Below the pieces are notes generated by a model. The model ran no database searches. It had not been told where the DNA came from and saw only the letters and a program-made list of their open reading frames with translations. 64,000 nucleotides of DNA from positions 186,001 to 250,000 of the forward strand of contig JAIUPK010000004.1 of NCBI GenBank assembly GCA_020160915.1, written 5' to 3'. Origin of the DNA: Actinomycetota bacterium. Lineage in GTDB: Bacteria > Actinomycetota > Actinomycetes > Actinomycetales > Microbacteriaceae. Both the position numbers and the translations under genes were made by a program. Position 1 is the first letter of the stretch. Every line of letters begins with the position of its first letter. Positions 22,673 to 32,044 of the stretch are shown piece by piece.

Positions 22673-25600
22673 TGGGGTGGTCCAATCCGCCCATCCCGTG
22701 GTCGGAGTTCGAGCGCAACCTCTCCGACCTGTCCCGGCCGGGCTCGGCTCCCCCGGTGGGTGCCGATGGAGGTGACAGCCCGGCGTGGTCGTACAAGCGC
22801 AAGGGGTACGTTCCGCCCGCCGACCTCGCTCTGGTGGGCCCCGCGGTGGTGCCCTACGCGGAACTGCACGCCCACTCCAGCTTCAGCTTCCTCGACGGGG
22901 CGAGCATGCCCGAGTCGCTCGCCGAGGAGGCGGCGAGGCTGGGGTTGACCGCACTCGCCCTCACCGACCATGACGGTCTGTACGGCATCGTGCGCATGGC
23001 CGAGGCGGCCGCCTCGATCGGCACGACGGCCACGATCTTCGGTGCCGAGCTCTCGCTGGGGCTCACCGGTCCGCAGAACGGCGTGCCCGATCCCGAGGGC
23101 AGCCACCTGCTCGTGCTCGCCCGTAAGGAGGAGGGCTACCACCGCCTGGCGGCGGCCATCACGCGAGGGCAACTGCGCGGTGGCGAGAAGGGCCGGCCCG
23201 TGTACGACCTCGAGGAGCTCGCCGAGCAGGCGGGCGGTCACTGGCTGATCCTGACCGGTTGCCGCAAGGGCACCGTGCGCCAGGCGCTCGAGCAGGGCCA
23301 CGCCGGTGCCGAGCTCGACCGCCTCGTCGAGCTGTTCGGTGCCGACAATGTCGTCGTCGAGCTGTGGGATCACGGCAACCCGCTCGACAGCACTCACAAT
23401 GACGCGCTCTACGAGCTCGCGGCTCAGAAGCAGCTGCGCGTGGTCGCGACCAGCAACGCGCACTACGCGACACCCGAGCAGCATCACCTGCACTCGGCCC
23501 TGGCGGCGGTGCGCGCCCGACGCAGCCTCGACGAGATGGACGGCTGGCTGCCCGCCGCCGGCACTGCCCACCTGCGCAGCGGTGCCGAGATGGCCGCCCG
23601 GTTCGCCCGCTACCCCGGTGCGGTCGGCAACACCGTGGCCATCGCCGAGGAGCTCAGCTTCGAGCTGCGCAAGGCCAAGCCCGCGCTGCCCGACCAGCAG
23701 GTGCCGCCCGGGCACACCCCGATGAGCTACCTCCGTGAACTGGTCTGGGCTGGCCTTCCCGATCGACAGATCGAGCCGACCCCCGAGAATCTGGCCCGTA
23801 TCGGCAAGGAGCTGGATGCCATCGAGGCCAAGCACTTCGCGGGGTACTTCCTGATCGTGTGGGACATCGTGCGCGAGGCCAGGAGCCGCGGCATCCTGTG
23901 CCAGGGTCGCGGATCGGCGGCCAGCAGCGTCGTCTGCTATCTGCTGAAGATCACCGCGGTCGACCCCATCCGCTACAAGTTGCCGTTCGAGCGCTTCATC
24001 TCCACCATGCGCGAGGAGGAGCCCGACATCGACGTCGACTTCGAGTCGGAGCGGCGCGAGGAGATCATCCAGTACGTCTTCGACAAGTACGGGCGCGAGA
24101 ACGCGGCGCAGGTGGCGAACGTCATCCAGTACCGGCCCAAGTTCGCGGTGCGCGACATGGCCAAAGCGATGGGGCACAGTCCCGGCCAGCAGGATGCGTG
24201 GTCGAAGCAGGTGGAGCGCTGGGGTGCGACGGTCTCCAGCGCCGACCACGACATCCCGGACTCGGTGGTGGGCCTGGCCATGGAGGTCATGAAGTTCCCC
24301 CGGCACCTGGGCATCCACTCGGGCGGCATGGTGCTCACCCAGCGGCCGGTCGGTGAGGTGGTTCCGATCGAGCACGCGCGCATGGAGAAGCGCACAGTCG
24401 TTCAGTGGGACAAAGACGACTGCGCCTGGATGGGCTTGGTCAAGTTCGACCTGCTCGGCCTCGGCATGCTCTCGGCGCTGCAGTACAGCTTCGATCTGGT
24501 GCGCGATTCGCTCGGCGAGTCACACGACCTCGACACGATCCCCAAGGAGGAGCAGGGCGTCTATGACCAGCTGTGCCGGGCGGATGCGATCGGAGTCTTC
24601 CAGGTGGAGTCCCGGGCTCAGATGGGGCTGCTGCCGAGGCTTCAGCCGCGCGAGTTCTATCACCTGGTCGTCGAGATCGCGCTGGTGCGGCCGGGTCCCA
24701 TCCAGGGCGGGGCGGTGCATCCGTATGTGCGCCGCAAGCTCGGGCAGGAGGAGATCACCTACCTGCACCCCAAGCTCGTCGAACCCCTGGAGCGCACGTT
24801 GGGCATCCCGATCTTCCAGGAGCAGCTCATGCAGATCGCGGTCGCCGTGGGCGGCTGCACCCCGGATGACGCCGACCTGCTGAGACGCGCGATGGGCTCC
24901 AAGCGCGGGGTGGAGAAGATCGAGAGTCTCAAGGCCAAGCTCTACGAGGGCATGGCGGGCAACGGCATCGTGGGCGTTGACGCCGACAACATCTACGCGC
25001 GCATCCAGGCCTTCGCGGGGTTCGGCTTCGCCGAGAGCCACGCCCTGAGCTTCGGTCTGCTCGTCTACGCGAGCGCGTGGATGCGACTGCACTACCCGGC
25101 CGCATTCCTCGCCGCCCTGCTGCGCGCGCAGCCGATGGGCTTCTACTCGCCGCAATCCCTGGTGGCGGATGCCCGGCGTCACGGTGTCACGGTGCTGCGG
25201 CCCGACATCCAGCGCTCCGGGGTGTACGCGACGCTCGAACCGGTGGTCGAGCCTGTCGAGCCCACTGGCCGACCGGAGTGCCTGCACCGTGAGCAGCCAC
25301 CCGTCGGACCGTTCGACCGTTCCGCCCCCGACACCACAGCCGACCATCGTCGCGATGGCGCTCTGGCAGTGCGTCTGGGGCTCGACGAGGTCACCGGCAT
25401 CGGCACGGCTGTGGCCAAGCGCATCGTGTCCGAGCGCGAACGCGGCGGCAAGTATCGGGACATGAACGACCTCGTGCGCCGGGTCGATTTGACGACAGCG
25501 CAACTCGAGACCCTCTCGGCCGCTGGCGCCTTCGACACCTTCGGGCTCAGTCGCCGTGAGGCGCTCTGGAACGCGGGCAACGCCGCGCAGGATCGTGCGC

Positions 25601-26067
25601 AGTATCTTCCGGGGACGATCGTCGCCGTGCAGCCGCCTCTGTTCGCCATGCCGACAGCAGTGGAGGAGCTGATGAGCGACCTGTGGGCGACCGGTGTCTC
25701 CACAGACAGTCATCCCGTGCAGCATCTTCGGGAGAGTCTGACCGACCGAGGCGTGCTCTCGGCGGCCGACCTCGTGACCGCCGAGTCGGGGCGGCGAATC
25801 GAGATCGGCGGGGTGGTCACTCACCGCCAGCGACCCGCCACCGCCAGCGGCATCACGTTCCTCAACATCGAGGACGAGACGGGACTCGTCAACGTCATCT
25901 GCAGCGTGGGGGTCTGGGATCGCTATCGGAGGGTGGTGCGTGAGGCACCAGCGCTCATCGTGCGCGGCATCCTCGAGCGCTCGGCGGAAGGAGTCACCAA
26001 CGTGCTCGCCGATCGCTTCGAGGTGCTCGCGATGGCTCCGCGCACCCGTTCTCGCGATTTCCGGTAG
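22672..26067 (+). CDS. dnaE2: Error-prone DNA polymerase DnaE2
   Basis: 1131 aa C-family polymerase for SOS translesion synthesis. The PHP domain starts at residue 62 with AELHAHSSFSFLDGA (His66, His68) and LTDHDGLYG. The polymerase catalytic acids are in PDIDVDF (Asp452, Asp454, Asp456). The helix-hairpin-helix segment is near 910 (EVTGIGTAVAKRIVSERERGG). An OB-fold is near the C-terminus (GVVTHRQRPATASGITFLNIEDETG). A low-complexity insertion of about 40 residues around 858-900 (VVEPVEPTGRPE onward) coincides with a palindromic repeat-like DNA stretch. Last gene of the SOS operon; no terminator hairpin follows. Confidence 0.95.
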   Translation: MGWSNPPIPWSEFERNLSDLSRPGSAPPVGADGGDSPAWSYKRKGYVPPADLALVGPAVVPYAELHAHSSFSFLDGASMPESLAEEAARLGLTALALTDHDGLYGIVRMAEAAASIGTTATIFGAELSLGLTGPQNGVPDPEGSHLLVLARKEEGYHRLAAAITRGQLRGGEKGRPVYDLEELAEQAGGHWLILTGCRKGTVRQALEQGHAGAELDRLVELFGADNVVVELWDHGNPLDSTHNDALYELAAQKQLRVVATSNAHYATPEQHHLHSALAAVRARRSLDEMDGWLPAAGTAHLRSGAEMAARFARYPGAVGNTVAIAEELSFELRKAKPALPDQQVPPGHTPMSYLRELVWAGLPDRQIEPTPENLARIGKELDAIEAKHFAGYFLIVWDIVREARSRGILCQGRGSAASSVVCYLLKITAVDPIRYKLPFERFISTMREEEPDIDVDFESERREEIIQYVFDKYGRENAAQVANVIQYRPKFAVRDMAKAMGHSPGQQDAWSKQVERWGATVSSADHDIPDSVVGLAMEVMKFPRHLGIHSGGMVLTQRPVGEVVPIEHARMEKRTVVQWDKDDCAWMGLVKFDLLGLGMLSALQYSFDLVRDSLGESHDLDTIPKEEQGVYDQLCRADAIGVFQVESRAQMGLLPRLQPREFYHLVVEIALVRPGPIQGGAVHPYVRRKLGQEEITYLHPKLVEPLERTLGIPIFQEQLMQIAVAVGGCTPDDADLLRRAMGSKRGVEKIESLKAKLYEGMAGNGIVGVDADNIYARIQAFAGFGFAESHALSFGLLVYASAWMRLHYPAAFLAALLRAQPMGFYSPQSLVADARRHGVTVLRPDIQRSGVYATLEPVVEPVEPTGRPECLHREQPPVGPFDRSAPDTTADHRRDGALAVRLGLDEVTGIGTAVAKRIVSERERGGKYRDMNDLVRRVDLTTAQLETLSAAGAFDTFGLSRREALWNAGNAAQDRAQYLPGTIVAVQPPLFAMPTAVEELMSDLWATGVSTDSHPVQHLRESLTDRGVLSAADLVTAESGRRIEIGGVVTHRQRPATASGITFLNIEDETGLVNVICSVGVWDRYRRVVREAPALIVRGILERSAEGVTNVLADRFEVLAMAPRTRSRDFR
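25241..25268. repeat. REP-like imperfect palindrome inside dnaE2
   Basis: CGGTGGTCGAGCCTGTCGAG followed by CCCACTGG resembles, from memory, interspersed TCGAGCCTGTCGA palindromes common between genes in Microbacteriaceae. Here it is read in frame as part of a non-conserved loop. Confidence 0.4.
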
Positions 26068-26223
26068 GTGCACGCCAGATGACGATTCGTTACCGGTTGT
26101 GAAATACATGGCACTATCAGCCGACTACTGCTATAGCCTTGGCACATCGTCGGTGCACTCCTCGGAGGTATCGATGTGGCCTCGACTGTCGGGGCCAGAA
26201 GAACGCTCCTGGAGGAGTTTTAC

Positions 26224-26427
26224 ATGGCATTAGGTACCGTTAAGTGGTTCAACGCGGAAAAGGGCTTTGGATTCATCGCCCCTGAGGATGGAAGTCCTGA
26301 CGTGTTCGCCCACTACTCGGCCATCGCAACCGGTGGCTACAAGTCGCTCGACGAGAACCAGAAGGTCGAGTTCGACATCACCCAGGGACCGAAGGGTCCC
26401 CAGGCGGAGAACATCCGCCCCCTCTGA
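26224..26427 (+). CDS. cspA: Cold-shock domain protein
   Basis: 67 aa single cold-shock domain, an RNA/ssDNA chaperone. RNP1 is KGFGFIAP and RNP2 is DVFAHYSAI; the protein begins [12 protein letters not shown] and has the usual length. The ATG at 26224 is preceded by a strong GGAGGAG site. About 150 bases separate it from dnaE2; a structured 5' leader of the cspA kind is likely but its promoter is not clear by eye. Followed by a strong hairpin terminator. Confidence 0.95.
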   Translation: MALGTVKWFNAEKGFGFIAPEDGSPDVFAHYSAIATGGYKSLDENQKVEFDITQGPKGPQAENIRPL

Positions 26428-26446
26428 TCTTGTAAATCAGTAACGG

Positions 26447-26475
26447 AACGCCCCCGGTCCTATACCGGGGGCGTT
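26447..26475. terminator. Rho-independent-type hairpin after cspA
   Basis: A 12-bp perfect stem (AACGCCCCCGGT / ACCGGGGGCGTT) with a five-base loop, followed by TTCCC. It lies between convergent cspA and the helicase gene and may serve both. Confidence 0.85.
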
Positions 26476-26481
26476 TCCCTG

Positions 26482-28266
26482 TTAACGCTTCATCCCTCGC
26501 CGCAGGTGGTCGATGCGCGCCTGCAGCTGTGTGACGGTGGCCTGCGCCACCGGGGGGCCACCGTAGAGCCGCCGCAGCTCGGCGTGGATGAGACCGTGGG
26601 GCTCCCCGCTGAGCTTGGAGCGCATACCCACGAGCGAGTTGAGCAGACTGCGCTGCTCCTTGAGCGTGCGGTACAACGGCGGGGGCTGCTCTTCGCGCGG
26701 CTTGCTCGCGGCACGACGTGACTGGCGCGCCTGCCGCTGCTTGAGCAACTCCCGCACCTGATCCGGCTCGAGGATGCCCGGCAACCCGATGAAGTCGAGC
26801 TCCTCATCGCTTCCCGTGAGTGCCGCGAAGCCGAACTCGTCTCCGTCGAACAGAACCTTGTCGAAGTTGGCGTCGGACTCGATCGCCTCCCACGTGAACT
26901 CGTCGGTGAGCTCGTCGGAGGTCGCCTCCTGCTGGTTCTCGCGCTCGAGCAGGTCATCCTCGAGCAGCTTCGTGTCGTCGTGCTCCCGGTCGAGGGCGTG
27001 ATCGCGCTCGAGTTCGAGCTGTGTCGCCAGCGACATCAGGGAGGGCACACTCGGCAGGAAGATCGACGCGGTCTCCCCCCGGCGGCGGGCACGAACGAAC
27101 CGCCCGACGGCCTGAGCGAAGTACAGCGGAGTCGACGCCGACGTGGCATACACGCCGACCGCGAGCCGGGGCACATCGACGCCCTCGGACACCATCCGCA
27201 CGGCCACCATCCAACGGCTCTCCCCCGCGGCGAACTTCTCGATGCGGGCCGATGACGCCTTCTCGTCGCTCAGCACGACGGTCGCGGCTTCGCCGGTGAT
27301 GTCCTTCAGCAGGGCGGCGTACGCGCGGGCCGCCTGCTGGTCGGTGGCGATCACGAGGCCGCCGGCATCAGGGATGGAGTGCCGCACCTCGGTGAGACGG
27401 GTGTTCGCGGCGCGAAGCACGGCAGGCATCCACTCGCCCTTGGCATCGAGGGCGGTGCGCCAGGCCTGGGCGGTGATGTCCTGTGTGTCACCCTCGCCGA
27501 GCCGAGCCTCCATCTCGTCGCCCATGCGCGTGCGCCAGCGCATCTTGCCGGCGTAGGCGAGGAAGATCACGGGACGCACCACGCCGTCGGCCAGCGCGCG
27601 CCCGTAGCCGTAGCTGTAGTCGGTGAGAGAGGTGCGGATGCCCTTCTCGTCGGCGAGATAGCTCACAAAGGGAATGGGTGCCGTGTCGCTGCGGAAGGGA
27701 GTTCCCGTGAGCGAGAGCCGCCGGGTCGCCGGCTCGAACGCCTCCCGGATCGCGTCGCCCCAGCTCAGCGCGTCGCCGCCGTGGTGCACCTCGTCGAGGA
27801 TCACGAGGGTGCGCGCCGACTCCGTGATCTCCCGGTGCAGGGATGCCCGAACCGCCACCTGCGCGTAGGTGACGGCCATGCCGTGGAAACGCCGCCCGCC
27901 GTAGCCATCGCCGTTCGCATAGGCGGGATTGAGGCGCAGACCGACCTTGTGCGCGGCATCCGCCCACTGCCGCTTGAGGTGATCGGTGGGCGCCACCACG
28001 GTGACCCGGTCGACGACGCGGCGGGCGATGAGCTCCACGGCGAGCCGCAGCGCGAACGTGGTCTTGCCTGCGCCGGGGGTCGCAGCCGCCAGGAAGTCCT
28101 TCGGCTCGCGATCGAAGTAGGCGTCGAGGGCTTCCGCCTGCCAGGCGCGCAGCTTGTCTGCGGTGCCTCGAGCGGCGCGCTCAGGATAGGACGGTGAGAG
28201 GTGCTCCGCTGCGAAGGTTCCGACCGTGGGGGTCGGAAAGCCCGTGCTGGGCGGTGGAGTGCTCAC
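26482..28266 (-). CDS. DEAD/DEAH-box helicase (superfamily 2)
   Basis: About 594 aa. Walker A is ATPGAGKTTFALRLA, motif II is DEVHHGGD (DEVH), motif III region SLTGTPFRSD, and motif VI is QAVGRFVRARRRGE. C-terminal residues about 440-594 are a coiled/helical region with an Arg/Gln-rich stretch, function unknown. Likely a DNA or RNA translocase of an uncharacterised actinobacterial type. Start taken as GTG 28266 with TAACGT eight bases upstream; the frame stays open further back, but that part is out of family and overlaps dinB sequence. Confidence 0.85.
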   Translation of the reverse strand: MSTPPPSTGFPTPTVGTFAAEHLSPSYPERAARGTADKLRAWQAEALDAYFDREPKDFLAAATPGAGKTTFALRLAVELIARRVVDRVTVVAPTDHLKRQWADAAHKVGLRLNPAYANGDGYGGRRFHGMAVTYAQVAVRASLHREITESARTLVILDEVHHGGDALSWGDAIREAFEPATRRLSLTGTPFRSDTAPIPFVSYLADEKGIRTSLTDYSYGYGRALADGVVRPVIFLAYAGKMRWRTRMGDEMEARLGEGDTQDITAQAWRTALDAKGEWMPAVLRAANTRLTEVRHSIPDAGGLVIATDQQAARAYAALLKDITGEAATVVLSDEKASSARIEKFAAGESRWMVAVRMVSEGVDVPRLAVGVYATSASTPLYFAQAVGRFVRARRRGETASIFLPSVPSLMSLATQLELERDHALDREHDDTKLLEDDLLERENQQEATSDELTDEFTWEAIESDANFDKVLFDGDEFGFAALTGSDEELDFIGLPGILEPDQVRELLKQRQARQSRRAASKPREEQPPPLYRTLKEQRSLLNSLVGMRSKLSGEPHGLIHAELRRLYGGPPVAQATVTQLQARIDHLRRGMKR

Positions 28267-28274
28267 TTGATGGA

Positions 28275-28280
28275 ACGTTA
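28275..28280 (-). promoter_or_regulatory. -10 element of the helicase gene
   Basis: TAACGT on the minus strand, eight bases before the GTG at 28266. Confidence 0.3.
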
Positions 28281-28328
28281 CCCGATGCGGGTGACACCCT
28301 GCCCTGCAGTAGTCGGGTCTGTCGAGAC

Positions 28329-29573
28329 TCAGTCCCGCTGGCCGAGCCTGGGTCGTTCGGTGGCGGCGTGGCCGATGAGGCGAGCCGGGGTGACGGCGCC
28401 GCGACCGAATCGCGCGGATGCGGCATCCATCACGTCCTCGGCCTCGCGCCAGCCGTCGGTCTCGTCCCACAGGCCCAGCTGCACGTCTGCGGCGTCGAGC
28501 AGTTGTTCGGCGCGGACGCCGACCAGGCGCACCGGCCGGTCATTGCCGAGCGACTCGTAGATCGATCGCACCTCGTCGTAGATCGTGCGGCCGAGGTCGG
28601 TGGGCTCAGGCAGCGTGCGTGACCGGGTGATCGTCGTGAAGTCCTCGTAGCGCAGCTTGAGCACCACCGTGCGGCCGCGCATGCCCGCCTTGCGTAGGCG
28701 CACAGCCACCATGCTCGACATCCGCAGGAGCTCGCGGTGGATGATGACGGGGTCGGTGATGTCGGTTTCGAAGGTCATCTCGTGCCCGACACTCTTCTCG
28801 TCGGCGCCCGCGTGCACCACCCGGGGGTCGATGCCCCAGGCGAGATCGTGCAGGCGGGTGCCTGCGGCATCCCCGAGATAGCGCGAGAGCACGTCGACCG
28901 GGGTCGCGGCAAGCGCTCCGATGGTGTGGATGCCGCGGGCGCGCAGCACCTCTTCGGTCTTGCCGCCGACACCCCAGAGCTTGGCAATGGGAAGCGGGTG
29001 CAGGAATGCTGTCGTCTGCTCGCGAGGGATGACGAGCAGTCCGTCGGGCTTGGACATTCCGCTGGCGACCTTGGCAACGAACTTGGTCGCGGCGGCACCC
29101 ACCGAACAGACCAGGCCGGACTCGGCGCGCACCCGCTGCCTCAGCAGCGCGGCGACTTTGACCGGCGAGCCGATCACGCGGCCAGCGCCAGACACGTCGA
29201 GGAAAGCCTCATCGATTCCTAACCGCTCGACCGAGGGGGTGAGTTCGTCGCAGATCGCGAAGACCTGCTTCGAGAAGTGGTGATAGCGGTCGAAGTGCGG
29301 CTCGAGGATGATCGCCTGGGGACAGCGCTTCAGGGCGATCGACATCGGCAGCGCCGAGTTGATGCCGAACTTGCGCGCCTCGTAGGTGGCGGCCGTCACG
29401 ATCGACCGTGACGAGTTGTGCCCGACGATGACGGGCTTGCCCACGAGCTCGGGGTGATCCAGGAGCTCGACCGACGCGAAGAAGGCATCCATGTCGACGT
29501 GGAGGATCGTCGCGGTGCTGTCGTCGATGGGACCGACGGTGACCTGACGGTCGCGCCCATCCTGCTTACCCAT
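28329..29573 (-). CDS. dinB: DNA polymerase IV
   Basis: 414 aa Y-family translesion polymerase. Catalytic Asp27 in HVDMDAFFASVE and the Asp121-Glu122 pair in ERLGIDEAFLDVSG are intact, in contrast to ImuB in this window. Helix-hairpin-helix motifs are in LWGVGGKTEEVLRARGI, and the little-finger domain is at about 255-370. The C-terminal QLGLWDE resembles a beta-clamp-binding peptide. No LexA box seen upstream. ATG 29573 has AATGAT six bases upstream; the long upstream extension of the frame is not conserved. Confidence 0.95.
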   Translation of the reverse strand: MGKQDGRDRQVTVGPIDDSTATILHVDMDAFFASVELLDHPELVGKPVIVGHNSSRSIVTAATYEARKFGINSALPMSIALKRCPQAIILEPHFDRYHHFSKQVFAICDELTPSVERLGIDEAFLDVSGAGRVIGSPVKVAALLRQRVRAESGLVCSVGAAATKFVAKVASGMSKPDGLLVIPREQTTAFLHPLPIAKLWGVGGKTEEVLRARGIHTIGALAATPVDVLSRYLGDAAGTRLHDLAWGIDPRVVHAGADEKSVGHEMTFETDITDPVIIHRELLRMSSMVAVRLRKAGMRGRTVVLKLRYEDFTTITRSRTLPEPTDLGRTIYDEVRSIYESLGNDRPVRLVGVRAEQLLDAADVQLGLWDETDGWREAEDVMDAASARFGRGAVTPARLIGHAATERPRLGQRD

Positions 29574-29616
29574 GGTCACATCATTGCACCGGCATCCGAC
29601 GCGGGGGCGAACGCAG

Positions 29617-29648
29617 AGGCGGGCACCGACCGCAGCCGGTACCCGCCT
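29617..29648 (-). terminator. Hairpin after the GlsB-like gene
   Basis: A 12-bp stem with one mismatch (AGGCGGGCACCG / CGGTACCCGCCT) around an eight-base loop, immediately downstream of the GlsB-like gene on the minus strand and upstream of dinB. Confidence 0.6.
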
Positions 29649-29661
29649 CAGTGGTGTTGAA

Positions 29662-29919
29662 TCAGGCCTTACGACGTCGCGTGATGAGCCCGAAGACGAA
29701 GAGCACGACAAGCGCACCCGCGATGGCGATGAGCCACGACTGGATCGACCAGAAGTTCTCGTAGCCGATGCCGGGGATGAGTCCCGCGATCCAGCCACCG
29801 ACCATGGCGCCCAGGACGCCGAGGATGATCGTGAGGAACCATCCTGCCTTCTGGCGCAGGATCAGCTTGGCAATGACGCCAGCGATGATTCCGAGGATGA
29901 GGAAGGAAAACCAGCCCAT
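29662..29919 (-). CDS. GlsB/YeaQ/YmgE-family stress-response membrane protein
   Basis: 85 aa with three transmembrane segments. MGWFSFLILGIIAGVIAKLI at the start, then GWFLTIILGVLGAMVGGWIAG (the GxxGAxxGG family signature), a third segment and a basic RRRKA tail. Induced by envelope or acid stress in other bacteria; biochemical role unknown. GGAG lies before the ATG. Divergent from the SGNH hydrolase gene. Confidence 0.9.
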   Translation of the reverse strand: MGWFSFLILGIIAGVIAKLILRQKAGWFLTIILGVLGAMVGGWIAGLIPGIGYENFWSIQSWLIAIAGALVVLFVFGLITRRRKA

Positions 29920-30049
29920 TGATGACGCTCCATTTGTTGTGGCGGTGCGAGTCTCACACCGCACGCTCAGCTTGGCACTGCGCCCAGCGCTCGACAAGCA
30001 GCAACACGCGAGGTGGCGAGCGTGCGGTGAGCTGAGCAATGCTAGTGCC

Positions 30050-30811
30050 ATGGCGCAGCAGCATCCGTGGACCAGGTACGTCGCAATCGGCGACTCATTC
30101 ACCGAGGGCATCGGCGACCCGGAACCGCAGAGTCCCGGCGGACATCGCGGGTGGGCAGACCGAGTTGCAGAGGTGCTCAGCTCGCAGAGCACCGACTTCG
30201 CCTACGCGAATCTCGCGATCCGCGGACGATTGCTCCAGCAGATCTCCGACGAGCAGGTCGATGCTGCCCTCGCCCTCAATCCCGACCTCATCACCGTGTC
30301 GGCGGGAGGCAACGACATCATCCGTCCCGGCACCGACCCGGATGACGTCGCCCAGCGTTTCGAGGACATGGTCGAGCGCCTGCGCCGTGACGGCGCGACC
30401 GTGGTGATGTTCAACGGTCCCGACATCGGGATGACGCCCGTGCTGCGTCGGGTGCGCGGCAAGGTGGCGATCTACAACGAGAATCTGCGGGCGATAGCGC
30501 ACCGGCATGATTGCATAGTCGCGGACATGTGGGCACTGCGGGAGCTCGGTGACTCGCGCATGTGGGCGCCCGATCGGCTGCACTTCTCCCCCATCGGCCA
30601 CCACACGATCGCTCGCATGGTGCTCGAGGCTCTGAACGTGGAGAACGACCTCGAGCCTATGAAGCCGGAGCCGCTGCCCCAGCGCTCGTGGCGGCAGGCC
30701 CGGGTCGAGGACGCCGTGTGGGCGCGCGAGCACTTAGTGCCGTGGGTGCTGCGGCGCGTGCGCGGTCGTTCATCGGGTGACGAGATCCAGCCCAAGCGAC
30801 CCGAGTACTAG
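30050..30811 (+). CDS. SGNH/GDSL-family hydrolase
   Basis: 253 aa cytoplasmic esterase-type hydrolase. Block I is AIGDSFTEG (nucleophile Ser), block II has NLAIRG, block III is SAGGNDI, and block V is DRLHFSPIGHH (Asp and His), so the catalytic set is complete. The C-terminal 50 residues are a basic helical extension. Substrate unknown; carbohydrate or lipid esters are usual. ATG 30050 is preceded at six bases by AATGCT. Confidence 0.88.
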   Translation: MAQQHPWTRYVAIGDSFTEGIGDPEPQSPGGHRGWADRVAEVLSSQSTDFAYANLAIRGRLLQQISDEQVDAALALNPDLITVSAGGNDIIRPGTDPDDVAQRFEDMVERLRRDGATVVMFNGPDIGMTPVLRRVRGKVAIYNENLRAIAHRHDCIVADMWALRELGDSRMWAPDRLHFSPIGHHTIARMVLEALNVENDLEPMKPEPLPQRSWRQARVEDAVWAREHLVPWVLRRVRGRSSGDEIQPKRPEY

Positions 30812-30825
30812 GTCGCCGCTTCAGG

Positions 30826-31929
30826 TCAGCCGGCGTACCCGGTGCGACCGGCCGCCGGGCAGTCGAATGGATCGCCGTCGGCGCCGAGTCCGACCTCGTT
30901 GAGGTGACGGATGACGATGCCGTACGACGTGAACAACCCGACCTCGGTGTACAGGATGCCGCGGCTCTCGCAGTACTCGCGAACGATCTCGCCCGCCCGC
31001 TTGAGGCTGGGTCGCGGCATGTTCGGGAACAGGTGGTGCTCGATCTGGTAGTTGAGCCCGCCCAAGAAATGGTTCATCATGTGGCCGCTGCGGATGTTGC
31101 GGCTGGTGAGCACCTGACGACGAAGGAAGTCGACCTTCGAACCGCGGGGCAGGATCGGCATGCCCTTGTGATTCGGCGCGAACGAGGCACCCATGTACAG
31201 GCCGAAGATGGCCAGCTGAACGCCCACGAACGCGAAGGCCATGCCGAGCGGCAGGAAGCTGAAGACCACAGCGAGGTAGCCGACGTTGCGCACGGTCAGC
31301 AGCACGATCTCCAGGGCGCGCTTGTCGACCTTGCCGGGCGAGAAGACCGTCTTGAACGCGTGCAGGTGCAGGTTCAGTCCCTCGGCGAGGAGCACGGGGA
31401 AGAACAGCCAGCCCTGACGCTTGGCGAAGAACCCGGCGAAACCCTTGAGGCCCGTCGCGTGGTCCTTCTGGAAGATGATGAAGTCCGTCTCGATGTCCGG
31501 ATCCTTGTCGACGGTGTTGGGGTTGGCGTGATGGCGGGAGTGCTTACTCATCCACCACGAGTAGCTGATGCCGACGACCAGGTCGGCCATGATCCGGCCG
31601 GAGAACTCGTTGAGCTTGCCCGACTCGAACACCTGGCGATGCGCGAGCTCGTGGGTGATGAACGCGTACTGGGTGAACAGGATCCCCAGCGCGCCAGCGA
31701 TCAGCAGCGTGTACCAGGTGTCCTGAAGCATCGCGAAGCCGAACCACGCGGCAACCATGGCGATAGTGATGACGCCGAAGGTGATGAAGTAGAAGGTCCG
31801 GCGACGGCGCAGCAGGCCAGCGTCCCGGATCGTGTGCAGCAGAGGGGAGAACTCGCTCAGCGGGTTCGGTACGCCGCGAGGGCCGGTCTTGATGACGCGT
31901 ACGGGTTCGCCGGCTACTGCAGAAGTCAC
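30826..31929 (-). CDS. Membrane fatty acid desaturase
   Basis: 367 aa integral membrane di-iron enzyme. The three His boxes are present: HELAH (93-97), HSRHH (130-134) and QIEHH near 300. Hydrophobic segments flank them (FYFITFGVITIAMVAAWFGFAML, LLIAGALGILFTQYAFI, and two further). Front-end or acyl-CoA/lipid desaturase of the type used to fluidise membranes in the cold. GTG start at 31929 with GAGG upstream. Electron donor not encoded nearby. Confidence 0.93.
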   Translation of the reverse strand: MTSAVAGEPVRVIKTGPRGVPNPLSEFSPLLHTIRDAGLLRRRRTFYFITFGVITIAMVAAWFGFAMLQDTWYTLLIAGALGILFTQYAFITHELAHRQVFESGKLNEFSGRIMADLVVGISYSWWMSKHSRHHANPNTVDKDPDIETDFIIFQKDHATGLKGFAGFFAKRQGWLFFPVLLAEGLNLHLHAFKTVFSPGKVDKRALEIVLLTVRNVGYLAVVFSFLPLGMAFAFVGVQLAIFGLYMGASFAPNHKGMPILPRGSKVDFLRRQVLTSRNIRSGHMMNHFLGGLNYQIEHHLFPNMPRPSLKRAGEIVREYCESRGILYTEVGLFTSYGIVIRHLNEVGLGADGDPFDCPAAGRTGYAG

Positions 31930-32044
31930 GTGGCCTCAAAAGGGTCGAATGACTTCACAGCCAACAAAGTGCGAGCAGATGCTCAGATGTGTTGAGCCTA
32001 GCGGCCGAGACTGGGAATCACCGGCATGTCGACACTCAGCACGA

